Translations under genes and position numbers: made by a program
Shown here: positions 47,435 to 58,754 of the stretch, piece by piece
Position numbering within the stretch: the stretch's first letter is position 1
Layout of the letters: each line of letters starts with the position of its first letter
The notes under the pieces: model-generated
The model's input: only the letters and a program-made list of their open reading frames with translations
What the model was told of the DNA's origin: nothing
Database searches by the model: none
Source of the DNA: Lytechinus pictus
Taxonomy: Eukaryota; Echinodermata; Echinoidea; Temnopleuroida; Toxopneustidae
NCBI RefSeq assembly: GCF_037042905.1
Contig: NC_087258.1
Span: forward strand, 5,000,501 to 5,064,500
Reading direction: 5' to 3'
Length of the DNA stretch: 64,000 bases

Positions 47435-49258
47435 CGTCAGGGGGGCAATAAAGGTCTTCAAGCTCGTCAGGGGGGGGGGGGCAAAACAGGTTTTTCAAGC
47501 CCGTCAGGAGGGGCAAAGATACGTCTTTTGCATTGGTTGTGACTCGTCAGGGGGGGGGCAGAGTGCCCCCCTGCCCCCCCCCCTGTAGGTACGCTAGTGC
47601 TTGTATACTATTGCATCACGGGCAAACAACCTGGCCAGATATTAGTAATAGCCTGCCCCACCCCAAGTGGGGCAGGCTATTATTAGGCTGCTGGATCATT
47701 TGGCCTTTAAATGACCTAGACACATCAGCAAACAAGCTTGTTGTTTATCGGTATTATGAGACATTGCCCTATTGACGTCACCTGAACTGACAGAGAGGTC
47801 ACCTTGACAATGATAATCAGCCATCATGGCTTATCTAGATCTACTTTAGTTTGCTTTTCAGGATGATAAACTTGACTAGACCCTGTGTCTCATTTTCCGG
47901 CGGCCGTGTTAGCCCAAGGTGATAGAGGCAATTGTCTTTGGACGCCCTTCTACACCTATCTTTCTGTTCTTGACATTCCTCCATGTATTATTAAGGTTAC
48001 CTTCACACTTTTAAGTCAACTGCAACCCCCCTCCCCGAGTTACAGATTCTGGGTAAGGGGGTGGGGGTAGGGATATTAAGTCAGCTGTGCCCTATTCACC
48101 TAGCAAGTGTGAACTTTACTTTTGCATTCTAAAATTCATTGGCTGTGTTCACTCCTTAATTTCTCACCAACTTTAAATCAAGTTTTATTTCTTTTTATGA
48201 TGACCTATTTTTTAGGATTTTCTTTTTTCAATTCATTTTATTATTTGTTTCATCTTTACTATTCTTTTATATCTTCATCATCATTATTAGGATAATCATG
48301 ATTATTATTCTCTATTTTAACATTTTTTTGAGGGGTATCCCTGTAATAGCACTTCAAAAAATTAATAACTTTTTAAGAATTTGCACCCTCCCCAGGAGTC
48401 CCCCCACCCCCCCCAAAAAGAAATTCTTTTTAACCTACAAAGATCCTGTTCACTACTATAATGCTGAGAACTTACAAGCAGAAGTCTAGATACACATACA
48501 TTATCATAAATTAAAAATAGGCTTAAATGTCATAGAAAAAACGTATTACAATGAAATAGTTTTAAATCTTTTGAACAAAATCATGAGAATCAATTATTTT
48601 TCTAATCATTATTTTAATCAATTTTATTTTCATTCTTCGCATGGTCCGGAAATGGTTTTCACTTTTCTGGGGCTACTTCTTTCATTTCAATTTTCTAGGG
48701 CTACATGTACATCTTGTTTCTCAATAAAAAACTGCTTCATAAATTCAATTTATTTCTAAATGTTCTTGAATATTATTTGTGGCAGATATTAGGGCAACTT
48801 TATAAGAAACATGGTCGAACCAAACCAATTTGGCTGTCATGAGGGTGAAATCGTCTGTTGTCCTTATGTATTTCCTATGCTGATTAATAGATAATAAATT
48901 TCTGCTAAATCAAAATTATAAGCAACCATTCTAATTTTACACTAAATACTGCAGCAGACCCGCAAATTGATGAAAATGAATGCACATACCTTGCTACAAG
49001 ATTGACTGCACCATTAGCAGTCCTGGGAGGAAAGAATTCCAAAGAGAACCAGCGTTCTTTATTGGCGATACGGTTGGCAATCTTCTCGGAGAGTCGCATG
49101 AAGGGCAAGACCGGATCCGGGGAGGGGCTACGAGAAAGAGATGTGGGCGTCAGGTTTCCATTCTGATGCAACGTTTGAATAAGGGTTTGGAGATTTGAGA
49201 CCGAGGCTTCCTTCTGAAGGGGAACTCCATTTTGATCAACTGGTGTCACAACTGCCAT
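37576..49258 (-). CDS. MTHFR: 5,10-methylenetetrahydrofolate reductase, complete, 11 coding exons
   Basis: FAD enzyme that reduces 5,10-methylene-THF to 5-methyl-THF with NADPH, supplying methyl groups for methionine and SAM. Exons in transcription order: 49258-48990, 46416-46178, 45804-45688, 45078-44885, 43935-43781, 43035-42624, 42263-42081, 39992-39894, 39420-39298, 38560-38315, 37611-37576. All junctions are GT-AG and phase-consistent; total 2,073 nt, 690 residues. The start ATG (49256-49258) has A at -3 and an in-frame stop upstream. Residues 1-65 form a Ser/Thr-Pro-rich head. The catalytic domain opens with [11 protein letters not shown] (Glu74 matches human catalytic Glu63) and carries [15 protein letters not shown], where Ala235 matches human Ala222. 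The linker [16 protein letters not shown] leads into the SAM-binding regulatory domain ([21 protein letters not shown]). The last 12-codon exon is the least certain. Reading through the donor at 38,314 would give a different short tail instead. The gene is convergent with ABCB1. Confidence 0.97.
40549..40945. repeat. Foldback built from a short CGTCTA/CCAATT repeat
   Basis: The left half repeats units such as CCAATTCGTCTATTG about every 20 bp. The right half repeats the complement (TTAGACGAAATGG) after a turn near 40,735. It is both an internal tandem array and an inverted repeat, in the MTHFR intron between exons 42081-42263 and 39894-39992. Confidence 0.85.
47141..47190. repeat. Family A repeat fragment
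   Basis: TCAAAGGACAAGTCCATCCC followed by AGAGAAAGATCCAACAA. Only the terminal part is present, about 60 bp from the hAT-like element. Confidence 0.6.
47253..47599. mobile_element. hAT-like miniature element (MITE) with perfect 8-bp target-site duplication
   Basis: The termini CAGTGGCGTACCTAGG and (reverse complement of the other end) CACTAGCGTACCTACAGG form imperfect inverted repeats. The flanks are the exact 8-bp direct repeat CTTGTATA (47245-47252 and 47600-47607). The 347-bp interior has poly(A) runs and several copies of a GCTCGTCAGGGGGG unit and no ORF. Eight-bp duplications and a CAGTGGCG-type end fit hAT transposons. It lies in MTHFR intron 1. Confidence 0.88.
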
Positions 49259-49489
49259 GATAGGCAAAGAATTGCAAAGTGCTTTGATGGTTTCTGCTTA
49301 ATCTTCCACTTCTGGATACTAATGCTGTGAATTTGTAAGTGTTATCCTGCAAATTAATAGACAGAGAATATCACGAGACATGATCCACAAGCATTATCGA
49401 CATACAGAGTTAGGGTAATTTATTCAGCTTAAAAAAAAAAAGAACAGTGTAAGTTATATGTTTCAAAAATAAAGTTCAGTATTTATTTT

Positions 49490-50720
49490 AGAGCTAGATC
49501 TAGTCTAGACAGCTGGCAGCCGTCTGTTTCGAGGAGTTTTCTAACATTTTTATTTTTTAAAAATTTCTCCTCGTACACAGACTGCTCGCTATCGTGCAGC
49601 CACTATTAGGGGGTTAACAATGCATAATCCCCCCCCCCCCGACGGGGCTCATCGATTTTTGTCTTTATTTCAGATAATATATAAAAAGAACTGTACCAAA
49701 ATAAAGATTATCATTCTGTTTTGGCCTAAAATGCACCAAAACGGGGAAAAAACAGTGACTTACTTCGGCTGTCGCGCAACTTCGGTCTCTGTATTTGGCG
49801 AGTGGAGCCAACGGAACAACCAACATAACAGGACCGAAGCTTTTGGTCTAGATCTAGTCTAGACAGATAAATAGACCTGTCTATTTCTGTCAGGGATATG
49901 CTCCGCTAAGACTTTGTCTGGCTCCACGGCATCCCCTAAATTTATAAAAATCAGAAAATGTTGAAAACTCCTCCGAAACAGCAGATTTAATATCAGTCTA
50001 CATCTAGTCTATAAAATCACATTAAAAAGCAGCTGTAATTCTGCGTTATTGAATTGTCCATCACCCCTCCACTTTTAATGTCATAAAATGTTGGTGGATG
50101 GAGATGAATGATAGGATAATATTAATGAAATCATAGATACAGTCTCAAGCTCTTCAGGCTTTGGATGGTGACTTCTTTGGACTTGGGACTTCCAAATAAA
50201 TAGGCCTAATATGTTCATTCATGTTGACGTCCATGCTGTTCCTCTTCAGGGACAGCAATTTTTTCGTCTTAAGAATAAGAGGGCACGCTATTTATATTCA
50301 TATCAAAGACACTAGATCTAGCCTAGCCTAGGCCTACAAGGGAAAGACTAGGGTCCATCCTCCAGGCACCACTATTTTACACACAAATTGATGCAAAGCA
50401 TTACGATAAGTTGGCAAAGTGTCCAGTCTTTTGACTTTTCACTGTAGTCTAGACTTTGGTAATGTTAGACCGTTTGTTGACAAACAGTCAGTCTCACCAC
50501 TGCTTGTTTCGCTTATTTTTTTTATTCGTTGATTTCCAAAAGTGGCCAGCAATAATATTAATCTAAAAACAAAAGTATCGATTGTTTTTAAAGGTATTAA
50601 TTGCCTTGGCTTGCATTTATTGGTGTCCAGCCAAAGCGAGGCATGATGTAGACTGAAAAATCTGCTGTTTCGCAGGAGTTATTAAACATTTTCTGATTTT
50701 CTTTTAGTCCTCCTGCTTCT
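49490..50720. repeat. Nested inverted repeats upstream of MTHFR
   Basis: AATCAGAAAATGTTGAAAAC and CGAAACAGCAGATTTAATAT at ~49,948-50,000 recur inverted at ~50,655-50,710. A shorter related copy (CTGTTTCGAGGAGTTTTC) is at ~49,525. GATCTAGTCTAGACAG occurs at ~49,496 and ~49,850. No ORF. The MTHFR promoter and 5' UTR should lie within or beyond this block; a possible 5' UTR acceptor (TTTGCAG on minus) is near 49,346. Confidence 0.75.
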
Positions 50721-51290
50721 TTGACTTTGTATCGAGTCAACAGTGCCTCGGAGGGCTAGGCCCAGCCCCAGAAATGCCGCCCCGCGGAGCCAGGGGCCGA
50801 TTGCACGAAAGGGTCTTTCCAAGGACAGTCTTTCATGTCGCCCGTCTTTTATGATGCGCTATAAGCAGGGCGTTTCTGAAATTTATGATAAACAAATACA
50901 GTAGAGGCGCTGGTCAGAAAATTGGGATTGTCCCAGTTTAGAGGGACTGTCTCAGTTTTTAAAGATTTCTTCACACAAGAAATCTAGTAATGTAAAGTTC
51001 ATTCACCTGTCAAGTGCCACCGGCACCACCAATCAAGTGCACTAGTGACTAGTCAATGTAAACATATCACTATCAGGTTTCATATTACATTACAAGATTA
51101 TTGGAAGACGGTAAGTCATGAAAAATAGATGGTGAACTGGGGGGAATTGAGCCTTTTTTAGCACTCTCAATTCCTGTAATTGATGTCTTTGTCCCGCAGG
51201 GGGAAGTGAAAAATAAAACCGTCCCCATAAACAAGGACAGTCTCAATTTATCAAAACAGACTTGGTATTGGTAAGTCAACGCTCGTGCTC

Positions 51291-51901
51291 TTAAAGGCCA
51301 AGTCCACCCCAGAAAATTTTTGATTTTAATCGATAGAGAAAAATCAAACAAACATAACGCTGCAAATTTCATCGAAATCGGATGTAAAATAAGAAAGTTA
51401 TGACATTTTTAAGTTTCCCAAATTTTTCACAAAACAGTTCAATGCACAACTCAGCGATATGCAAATGAGAAAGTGGATGATGTCCATCACTCACTATTTC
51501 TTTTGTTTTTTATTGTTTGAATAATACAAAATTTCTATTTTTACAGATTTGACAATAAGGACCAACTTAACTTAACCATAAACTGTTAAAACAATGGTAA
51601 TTCCACATGTTCAGTGAGAAATAAAACTTTGTTTCACTTGACAAAGAGGAGAAAATTAGAATATTTCATATTCCATATAATAGAATACAAAAGAAATAGT
51701 GAGTGGGTGACGTCATCAGACTGCCAATTTGCATACCGACCAGGATGTGCATATAACTGTTTAGTGAAATTAAGCGAAACTTAAAAATGTCATAACTTTC
51801 TTATTTTACATCCGATTTTGATGAAATTTTCAGTTTTTTGCTTGTTGGATTTTTCTCTTTTTTTTCAAATCAACTTTTTGTTGGGGTGGACTTGTCCTTT
51901 A
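51291..51901. repeat. Family A foldback repeat
   Basis: TTAAAGGCCAAGTCCACCCC to GGGTGGACTTGTCCTTTAA with both arms intact (TTCATCGAAATCGGATG; TTTTGATGAAATTTTCAG). Confidence 0.92.
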
Positions 51902-52907
51902 ATTATTTTTAATATTATTAACTAATATTTATTGAAGGAATATGTACAAACATATCAAATTTGGGGGGAAAACTTAGTTTTGGCCCATGTACCTTAGTTT
52001 GGGGTCAAATTCCTAACCAAAACTTATAATTTAGGTCTACTTTCACCGTGGGAAAGGTCTACTGTGACTATTGCCCCGGGAACCTCGACACGACGTCTTT
52101 AGACAGTGTGACTATAGACCAATGCAATGCGTAAGTGAACCAGGCGTCAGTGGGGAGTAAGCCTACGCCGGGCACGGCTACGGCTCTAAGTCTAAGAGTA
52201 GGCCCTAGACACTTGTTCACTGCAACCACCCTGCCTGTGGGGAATCTACAGGTTGGACTATGGCATGCCAATGCTGTACAGAGCACACACTTTAAAAAAT
52301 GATTAAAATATCACTTTTGTGACCCAAATTACTAATTTCTGTACAGTTGCAATTTATTTTTCATTAGTAACTTGGGAATAATTTTTGTATTCACTAGAGC
52401 GCTCAAAAACTTGAATTTTTGGCATATTTTTGTGTACGCCCTCTATTGGTGGAAAATAATATGGCAAGAAAATTTTCATTTTTTAATCTCTATTTTAAAT
52501 TGAGAAAAAAATAATTTAAAGAATCAAATTTACTTGGGCCAAGTTGTATGACGAATACTAATAGGTGTAATGGAAACTGTCACTGTCAGTGTAAAAAAAT
52601 CAAGCATTTGTCCCAAAGAAAAAGTGAAAATAAGCCAAACATTGCCATCCTTAGTTATTTTGCCACACATGGAGATATAACTGAGAACAAGGTTATATCA
52701 TAACCTTGTTCATTGAATGAGTGGCCCTAGGGCTAGGCCTAGATGACTTTTCTCCCCAGACGCCTCCAGGCCAGGCTAAGTAAGCCTACGTAGAGTTTTA
52801 CTCCCCAGTCGCCTCCAGGCTAATCTGGTCACTTGACAAGCACAACGAGTACGATATACGGTATGCCAACGGAAGTCTGTACCTATATAGGAAGAAGAAG
52901 GGCAAGG

Positions 52908-53110
52908 GCCGGTGTACCGGCGGATCCTGCGCCTGGCAGATACTGTTCTAGGCACCAAATCCGCCGGCGGATATGGTTCTCCTCCGGCGGATTCAGTACC
53001 AAAAAAGGCCACTCCCTTCGGAAGATATCGTTCTTGCGCTATCGCGATATCCTTTATTCATCACGTTCACACGTCATGCATGCACGCGTCTCATTTCTCT
53101 TATGGCAGCC
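52908..53110. repeat. GC-rich motif cluster, left member of an inverted pair
   Basis: It begins GCCGGTGTACCGGCGGAT and repeats CCGGCGGAT and ACCAAATCCGCCG internally. An inverted partner ends at 58,030. Immediately outside both ends is CAAGG (52903-52907 and 58031-58035). Class unknown. Confidence 0.6.
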
Positions 53111-53482
53111 GTAGGGGGAATCGAAAACAGTTTTAATTTTCTGTGGCATCTCAGATAGATTGAACATATTACATCAATATTTAATTTGAGGAGTTTGAGG
53201 GGGTATATGGGAATCAGTTTATGGTCCGTTGCAAATCTTGCAGTTTGAGCAACTTCCTCAATTTTTAACAAATTTTCATGAAGTTTGGTATAAACATTGT
53301 GTGATTTTGAGTTTGGTATTGGGTTGGTGTTGGAGTTGGGTCAATTTTTACACGAGTATAACACCAAACTCTATGTTTAGCTGTCAATATTGTGATCTGA
53401 ATTATTTGTTATAACTCAGAATAGGTTTTGGAGATAGTAAAAGCAATCTAAAATGTGCTTCCAACATCTAACTTGAAATCAC

Positions 53483-53750
53483 CCATTGGTCTTGGGGTAA
53501 AGATGTACAAGAAACATTTTTTGTATGTGAAGGAAATTGTGTTGCCATGGTAATGGTTTGAATTACTTTATTGATTTTCAACCAATATACATTGGTCTTG
53601 AGGTTAAGATGTGCAGGACACATTTTCCATGTGTTGAAAACCATGTTGACATGGTAACAATGAGTAAAATAAATTAGGCAAATATCTTGGTCTTGGGTAA
53701 TATTTGGCAAGACATTTTTTCAGATGTGTGAAACTGTTGCCATGGTTACA
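53483..53750. repeat. About 110-bp unit, three tandem copies
   Basis: ATTGGTCTTGGGGTAAAGATG ... GTTGCCATGGTAA recurs from ~53,484, ~53,592 and ~53,688 with divergence. The minus-strand open frame here follows the repeat. Confidence 0.8.
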
Positions 53751-54249
53751 GCGTATGGCGAGGGTATTATTCACCGTCAGAGATAGTTCTAGTTAAACTT
53801 AATATTCAGCCATGGAATCAGCTGAAAATTTGAGGTTGAATTTTCTATTCTAATATCCATTAAAAAAAAAAAAATTGCAATAAGTATTTCCAAGCAGTAG
53901 TTTTAACTAAAAAATAATGCAGTTTTACTTTTACTATTAAAAAAAAAATAAAACTTTGAATGGTAGCAGTAGATAAATCCAAGGACCATTACACCTTTGT
54001 AATATAGGAATGTTGCTTGAAACTCAAATGTGACACATTAGTGACGCTGTCGGCTATTGTAGTAAAATATTGGATGGACATTAATTAGCTAATGCTGGTA
54101 GTGAGAAAATGTTTTATGTAACTGTATAAAGGTTAAGCTTTTCTTCATATTCATTTACATGCATTAAAGTGGAAATGAAAGAATCAAAGTTGTAAAGAAA
54201 CAAAATAAAAGGGTTCACACCGAAATGGTACTTTTAGAGTATTGTTCTG

Positions 54250-54800
54250 ATGTGTTTTGTAAATGTTTATGACTTGTGTCAATTACACCTTAATTGTGAT
54301 GAAATCACACGTGATATATCCCATTATTCAGTATCACCAGAAGTACAGGCGATATTGAGGGATCCAAATCTCTCCTTTTTTTTAAGGAAATGTATTTTTC
54401 ATGATCATTTATGGTGTGGTGGGTGTGAGGCATCTGTGACAGCTAGAGCAAAGTTTGGGAGAGTTAAGTTTAGGGAATGTGGAGAGCTGCTATGTGGGAA
54501 AAGAATTCCTTTGAAGATGAAAGGAATGGTGTATAAGAGTTGTGTAAGATCGGTGATGTTATATGGGAATGAGACATGTGTTTGAACAAAAATAAGATGG
54601 GGATCTTAAGGAGGGCAAGGAGAGAGCAATGGTGAGAGTGATGTGGGATGAAGTTGATGGACAGGAAGAAGACTGAGGACTTGATGAAGATGTTAGGGTT
54701 GGAAGAAGCGAAGGACCAGTTGGCAAAGGCGAACGTCGTGCGTTGGTATGGGGACGTGCTGAGGAGGGATGATGGGCATGTGTAGAGAAGGGATCTTGAG
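54250..54800 (+). mobile_element. Fragment of a second LINE (reverse transcriptase C-terminal region)
   Basis: The plus strand encodes the tail typical of RTE-like or related LINE reverse transcriptases: GRVKFRECGELLCGKRIPLK, then VYKSCVRSVMLYGNETC. After frameshifts it continues with LMKMLGLEEAKDQLAKANVVRWYGDVLRRDDGHV-type sequence. There is no catalytic YADD region upstream. The fragment ends where the G-rich element at 54,803 begins. It is on the opposite strand from the LINE at 58.7-62.4 kb and differs from it in sequence. Confidence 0.75.
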
Positions 54801-54802
54801 TC

Positions 54803-54994
54803 AGCGGCGTAGCAGGGGGGGGGGGGGAGAGCCAAAAATTTTGTGTAATGAGGCGATTATTTTGAAAAGGCCAGATATTGCGTATCGGGCATAATTTATC
54901 TTTAAAAAAAAGTGAGCGAAGCGAAGAGAATAATATTTTTCACTCTTCTCTCTTTAGATTCCTTTTTTTTTGGTGGTCTGTATACGCCACTGTG
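54803..54994. mobile_element. Possible diverged relative of the hAT-like miniature elements
   Basis: One end reads CAGCGGCGTAGCAGG followed by a G-run. The other end, reverse-complemented, reads CAGTGGCGTATACAG. The 192-bp size and G-rich start resemble the two clear copies. No flanking 8-bp duplication is visible (TCTTGAGT versus TGAACAGG), so this is tentative. It abuts the LINE fragment ending near 54,800. Confidence 0.45.
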
Positions 54995-55124
54995 AACAGG
55001 ATTCTGCGGCAGTAGCGTGAAGTGTAAAAAAAAAACGAGGGGCGCAGTATAGCACATGAGCTAAAAAGCTGCTTTATATAAGTCCCGAACGAAGCCAGCG
55101 AGAAAAAAAATCACCTTTTCATGA

Positions 55125-55620
55125 TAATACTACTAATAATAATAATGGGTATTTAGAGGCGCTAAAAACAAAACGTACCATAGCGCGTACAATGTAGGAA
55201 TAACAATTCAACATTTGCAATAATTACTACAATATTCAACATAAAAAGGGAAATTAATTATTGAGGAAAAATGTATGTCTTAAGGGAAGATTTGAAGCCA
55301 AGAACACTGGAAGCATTTCTTATTGAAAGAGGGATAGTATTCCAAGTCTTGGCAGCTGCTACAGCAAACCGTTTTTCGGCAGAGGAGAGTTTTGACAAGG
55401 GAATGCAAAGTCTGCATGTGTCAGTGATTGAACGAAGATTACGAGAGGGTGTGTATAATTTGATGGTATTATTAAGATATTCAGGTGCTAGATGATTTAG
55501 AGTTTTGTATACATATAAACAGACTTACTACTAATAATACTTCCCTTATATAGCGCATAAAACTGAAAGTTTCTCTACGCGCTTTACAATAAATGAAACA
55601 AAATTCACATACTGCACACA
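55125..55620. repeat. Two copies of the dispersed AGCGC repeat around an unassigned open frame
   Basis: AATAATAATGGGTATTTAGAGGCGC at 55,137 and CTTATATAGCGCATAAAAC...CGCGCTTTACAA at ~55,545-55,590. The open frame between (55,271-55,495 plus, 74 residues) looks repeat-derived; I do not recognise it. Confidence 0.55.
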
Positions 55621-56737
55621 AAGAAGAATCTAACTTTGAGCTATTTTTTGGCATTATATTCAGTAAATAAAATCATATTCTACACTTTTCCTTTGCTTTT
55701 CTTTCCTCCTTTCTTTTTGTTCTTGTTTGTAGAACTTTTTGGGATCATAGCCCAACCCTTCCATACGCAGTGCTGTGCGGTTGGGGTCCGGAATTTTTTA
55801 TATCAAAGCCATTTCCTCGCAGATTGCCGCTATTTTAATCAAATCGCGGGCATGTACAGGATATAGCTTTTACAAAACACATTTATTCAACCCAGTTGCG
55901 TAATGAACCAAATATTTTGAGGGGCAAAACATAGTAATGTGGGAAAAATCTGTAAAAAGTCGCAAAGCGATCGAGCTGGAAAAAAAAATGCATTTTGAAA
56001 TTAAATTCGAATTATGTAATTGATTTTTCCATTAGATTCAGCAACTAACAAATTTCATTGTTTCCATTCATTTCATTATACCTTGTCTCCTTTAATTTAT
56101 TATATTTCTCTTGGGTGTGGAACCAAGACCCCCCCCCCCCCGCGCATGTGCAGTAATTGAACGTGATTGTGAACGGGAAGCGTTATAGAGCAATTTGAGG
56201 TTCAGTATAAATGAAGAGCCCCTACAGCTGTGTGGGGTCTGGGGCAAAGCCCCGGTAGCTTATTTACATAAAATTTAGCTAGCTTATATATAGCACAATG
56301 TTGTATGCAGTCCATCTTTCTTCCTGCTCTTTAATTTCAATCATCGGAAGCCCGGTCGTGTTATTTTTTTTTCTTGTCCCTTTTCTTTGTTTTCCAAAAA
56401 TTAGCTTTTGACTAATTGCATTTTACCTTCGTTTCGCGCTATTGTTTGCCATTTTGTCATCTTTTAATTTATTTCCCACCGTGCTATTGCATTACATAAT
56501 TATGCCTGTTTTGGAATGATTTGTTCTTTCTCAAATGTTCTTCTTTCGTTCATTTTCCCGATTTCCTTCCTTTTCCGTTAAAAAGGGTTTTTTTCTTCGT
56601 TTTCTTTTCACTTTTTCCTTTCCTTTTCCCCTCATTCCCCTTTCCCTTTCTTTCTCCCTCCTTTTTTTTCCTTTCCCGTTTTTCTTTTATTCCTGGTTAA
56701 ATCCGCCAGGGGGCAACTCCCCCCCCCCCGCCTGTTA

Positions 56738-57182
56738 CGTCATGAATATCCATTAGGTGGACTGATGATGTCACATCTCCACTTGTTCTTTTGTAATTTA
56801 TTATATGAAATTAGGTTTATTCAAATTTTTTCCTCCAAGAACTAGAAAATTTTGAGTGACAACTGATTTAGTGCATTAGATATTTATTGCTGCAACTTAT
56901 TTCATTATAAGGGAGACATATTATTCACACAAGTATGAAATAAATGAAAAAAATATGGTTTTGTGTGATAACATATGAAAACGGAAAATGGGGATGTGAC
57001 ATCATCAGCCCAACTAATGAATATTCATGATGACTGTTTTCACAAAATATTGCTTAACTTTAAACTTCAATAACTTTATTATTTCTTATCCGATTTTGAT
57101 GAAATTTTCTGCATTTTGCTCAGTGAATTCCACTCTATGTATTAAGATATAAATATTTTCAGCCCGGACCATCCCTTTAATT
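56738..57182. repeat. Family B repeat, one end only
   Basis: It runs from a GTCATGAATATCCATTAGG-like internal position to the terminus TTTTCAGCCCGGACCATCCC TTTAA. It contains GATTTTGATGAAATTTTC. The other terminus is missing. A further family B scrap (TTTCATCAAAATCTGAT) lies at ~57,604. Confidence 0.75.
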
Positions 57183-57889
57183 CAGATTCCTTAACAAAAA
57201 TATTGAAAAAAAAGGAATAAAAAAAAACAAATAAAAAAAATACATGACAAATTAAAAATAGGCCTACAATAAACTACATAAGATATTAATCATGTTTTGA
57301 AATTCTTTTTTTTTAATGTTTTCACAAAAAATTAGCACTCTACAAGCAATAATATGAGTTAACAGCAATATATATTCATAAACTAATTTGCCTCATTTAT
57401 TTTGAAATTATGAAGTTTTAACTCGTTGAAAATCTGTAGTTTTATAAAAACCATAGGCCTATATGGGGGTACAAATTTTCGCCAGTCTGGCAAACTTACA
57501 CTAATCACGGTGTGAAAAAGCACAGTTAAAGATATCAATGCATACTGCGGACTGAAAGTAGTATAAATTTTCACGTAGGGCCTACAAAACAAAATGATGA
57601 AAATTTCATCAAAATCTGATAATAATAAATAGCAAAGTTTTGGCGCATGTGCCACTGCCAGGTCTATGTATACATGATATATCGAGTCATTGTTTCTCCT
57701 ATTCCCTCACCCCCATCGAGCCCTTCGTCAAAAGCTGTATGGATCCGCCCCTGAATAAAAATTCACTAAAAGTCTAAAGGCGGACGAAAATCCCCCCCCC
57801 CCCATTGGTAACGACATTGCCAGAGCCGCGCATGCGCGCGCTGCCGAGGTTGGACGTCTGTCCAAATAAATATTACACGTATCGTCAAT

Positions 57890-58030
57890 AGAACCAAATC
57901 CGCCGAGGAACCAAATCTGCAAACATCAAGCCGCGTTAAACCCGGTTAAAAACGATATCGGCCATTAAGAACGATATCTGCCGGCGGATACGGTATCCGC
58001 CGGTGGAACCAAATCCGCCGCTACACCGGC
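57890..58030. repeat. GC-rich motif cluster, right member of an inverted pair
   Basis: It contains ACCAAATCCGCCG three times and the palindrome CCGGCGGATACGGTATCCGCCGG (split across 57,981-58,003), and ends CTACACCGGC. Inverted relative to 52,908. Confidence 0.6.
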
Positions 58031-58139
58031 CAAGGACATTTGTTGTTGTTGTCTGTTGATACCGCAGATCGAAAAAGCTAGTCTAAATTTGTTCACACAG
58101 AGACTTGAGTTACCGTACCGTACCTAAGGCTAAGGCTAA

Positions 58140-58700
58140 GTTAGATCTCAGACTCAGTTCTCTAAAATTTTCGTGCAATTTTCTGACTTTGTGTTCTGCG
58201 CGGCGCAGTGTTGCAAGTTTCCTCCCTAAAAATGCATAATGGTGAAAACAATAAACAAATTGGCCAACAAACTTCACAATATAAACCAAAGTAGGCTTAG
58301 CTTTACGAAAGGGTCTATAAAAATTGAAGAGTAGAAGATACGTGCCTGTACAACAAAGCAGAACAAGACTACGATATCTCGTTTACATACAGCAGGTGCT
58401 TCGACGTGCGTTCGGCGAAGGTTGAGAAGCGAAAGAGACCCAAAGAACATCGCAGCGTAATTTTATGCCGTTCGCAATTCGGCATATATATATCAGAGTG
58501 CAGTTCGTTGAGCGCCCTCTAACGTTACAGCGAAACCACCGTTCAATGCAGCTGTATCGATATCCGAATGCGTCTATCACACCAGAATCAAAGGTTGATT
58601 GGAATATCACATCACGAATTGAACTCATGTTCATTTCTTCCACCCCTTCCACCTACCTACAAAGTCAAGAGCATGATGCGCATTCAGCGCTGAGCTTGGA
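58140..58700. other. CpG-richer segment, possibly a promoter or first exon
   Basis: More CpG than its flanks. A minus-strand open frame (58,383-58,652, 89 residues) opens MEGVEEMNMSSIRDVIF, but I see no family motif and no conservation evidence. It may be chance or the first exon of a gene whose body is not recognised. Confidence 0.25.
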
Positions 58701-58754
58701 TAGTTGGGGGTAAAATTAATATAGGCATGCATTTTAAACGTCTTTTTTAAATTG

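Noticed and set aside
47233..47516. Lys- or Phe-rich open frames
   Set aside because: Poly(A) and poly(G) runs inside the hAT-like miniature element.
58383..58713. Overlapping open frames of 82 and 89 residues as a new gene
   Set aside because: No motif, no splice partner and both strands open; kept only as a low-confidence CpG-rich segment.
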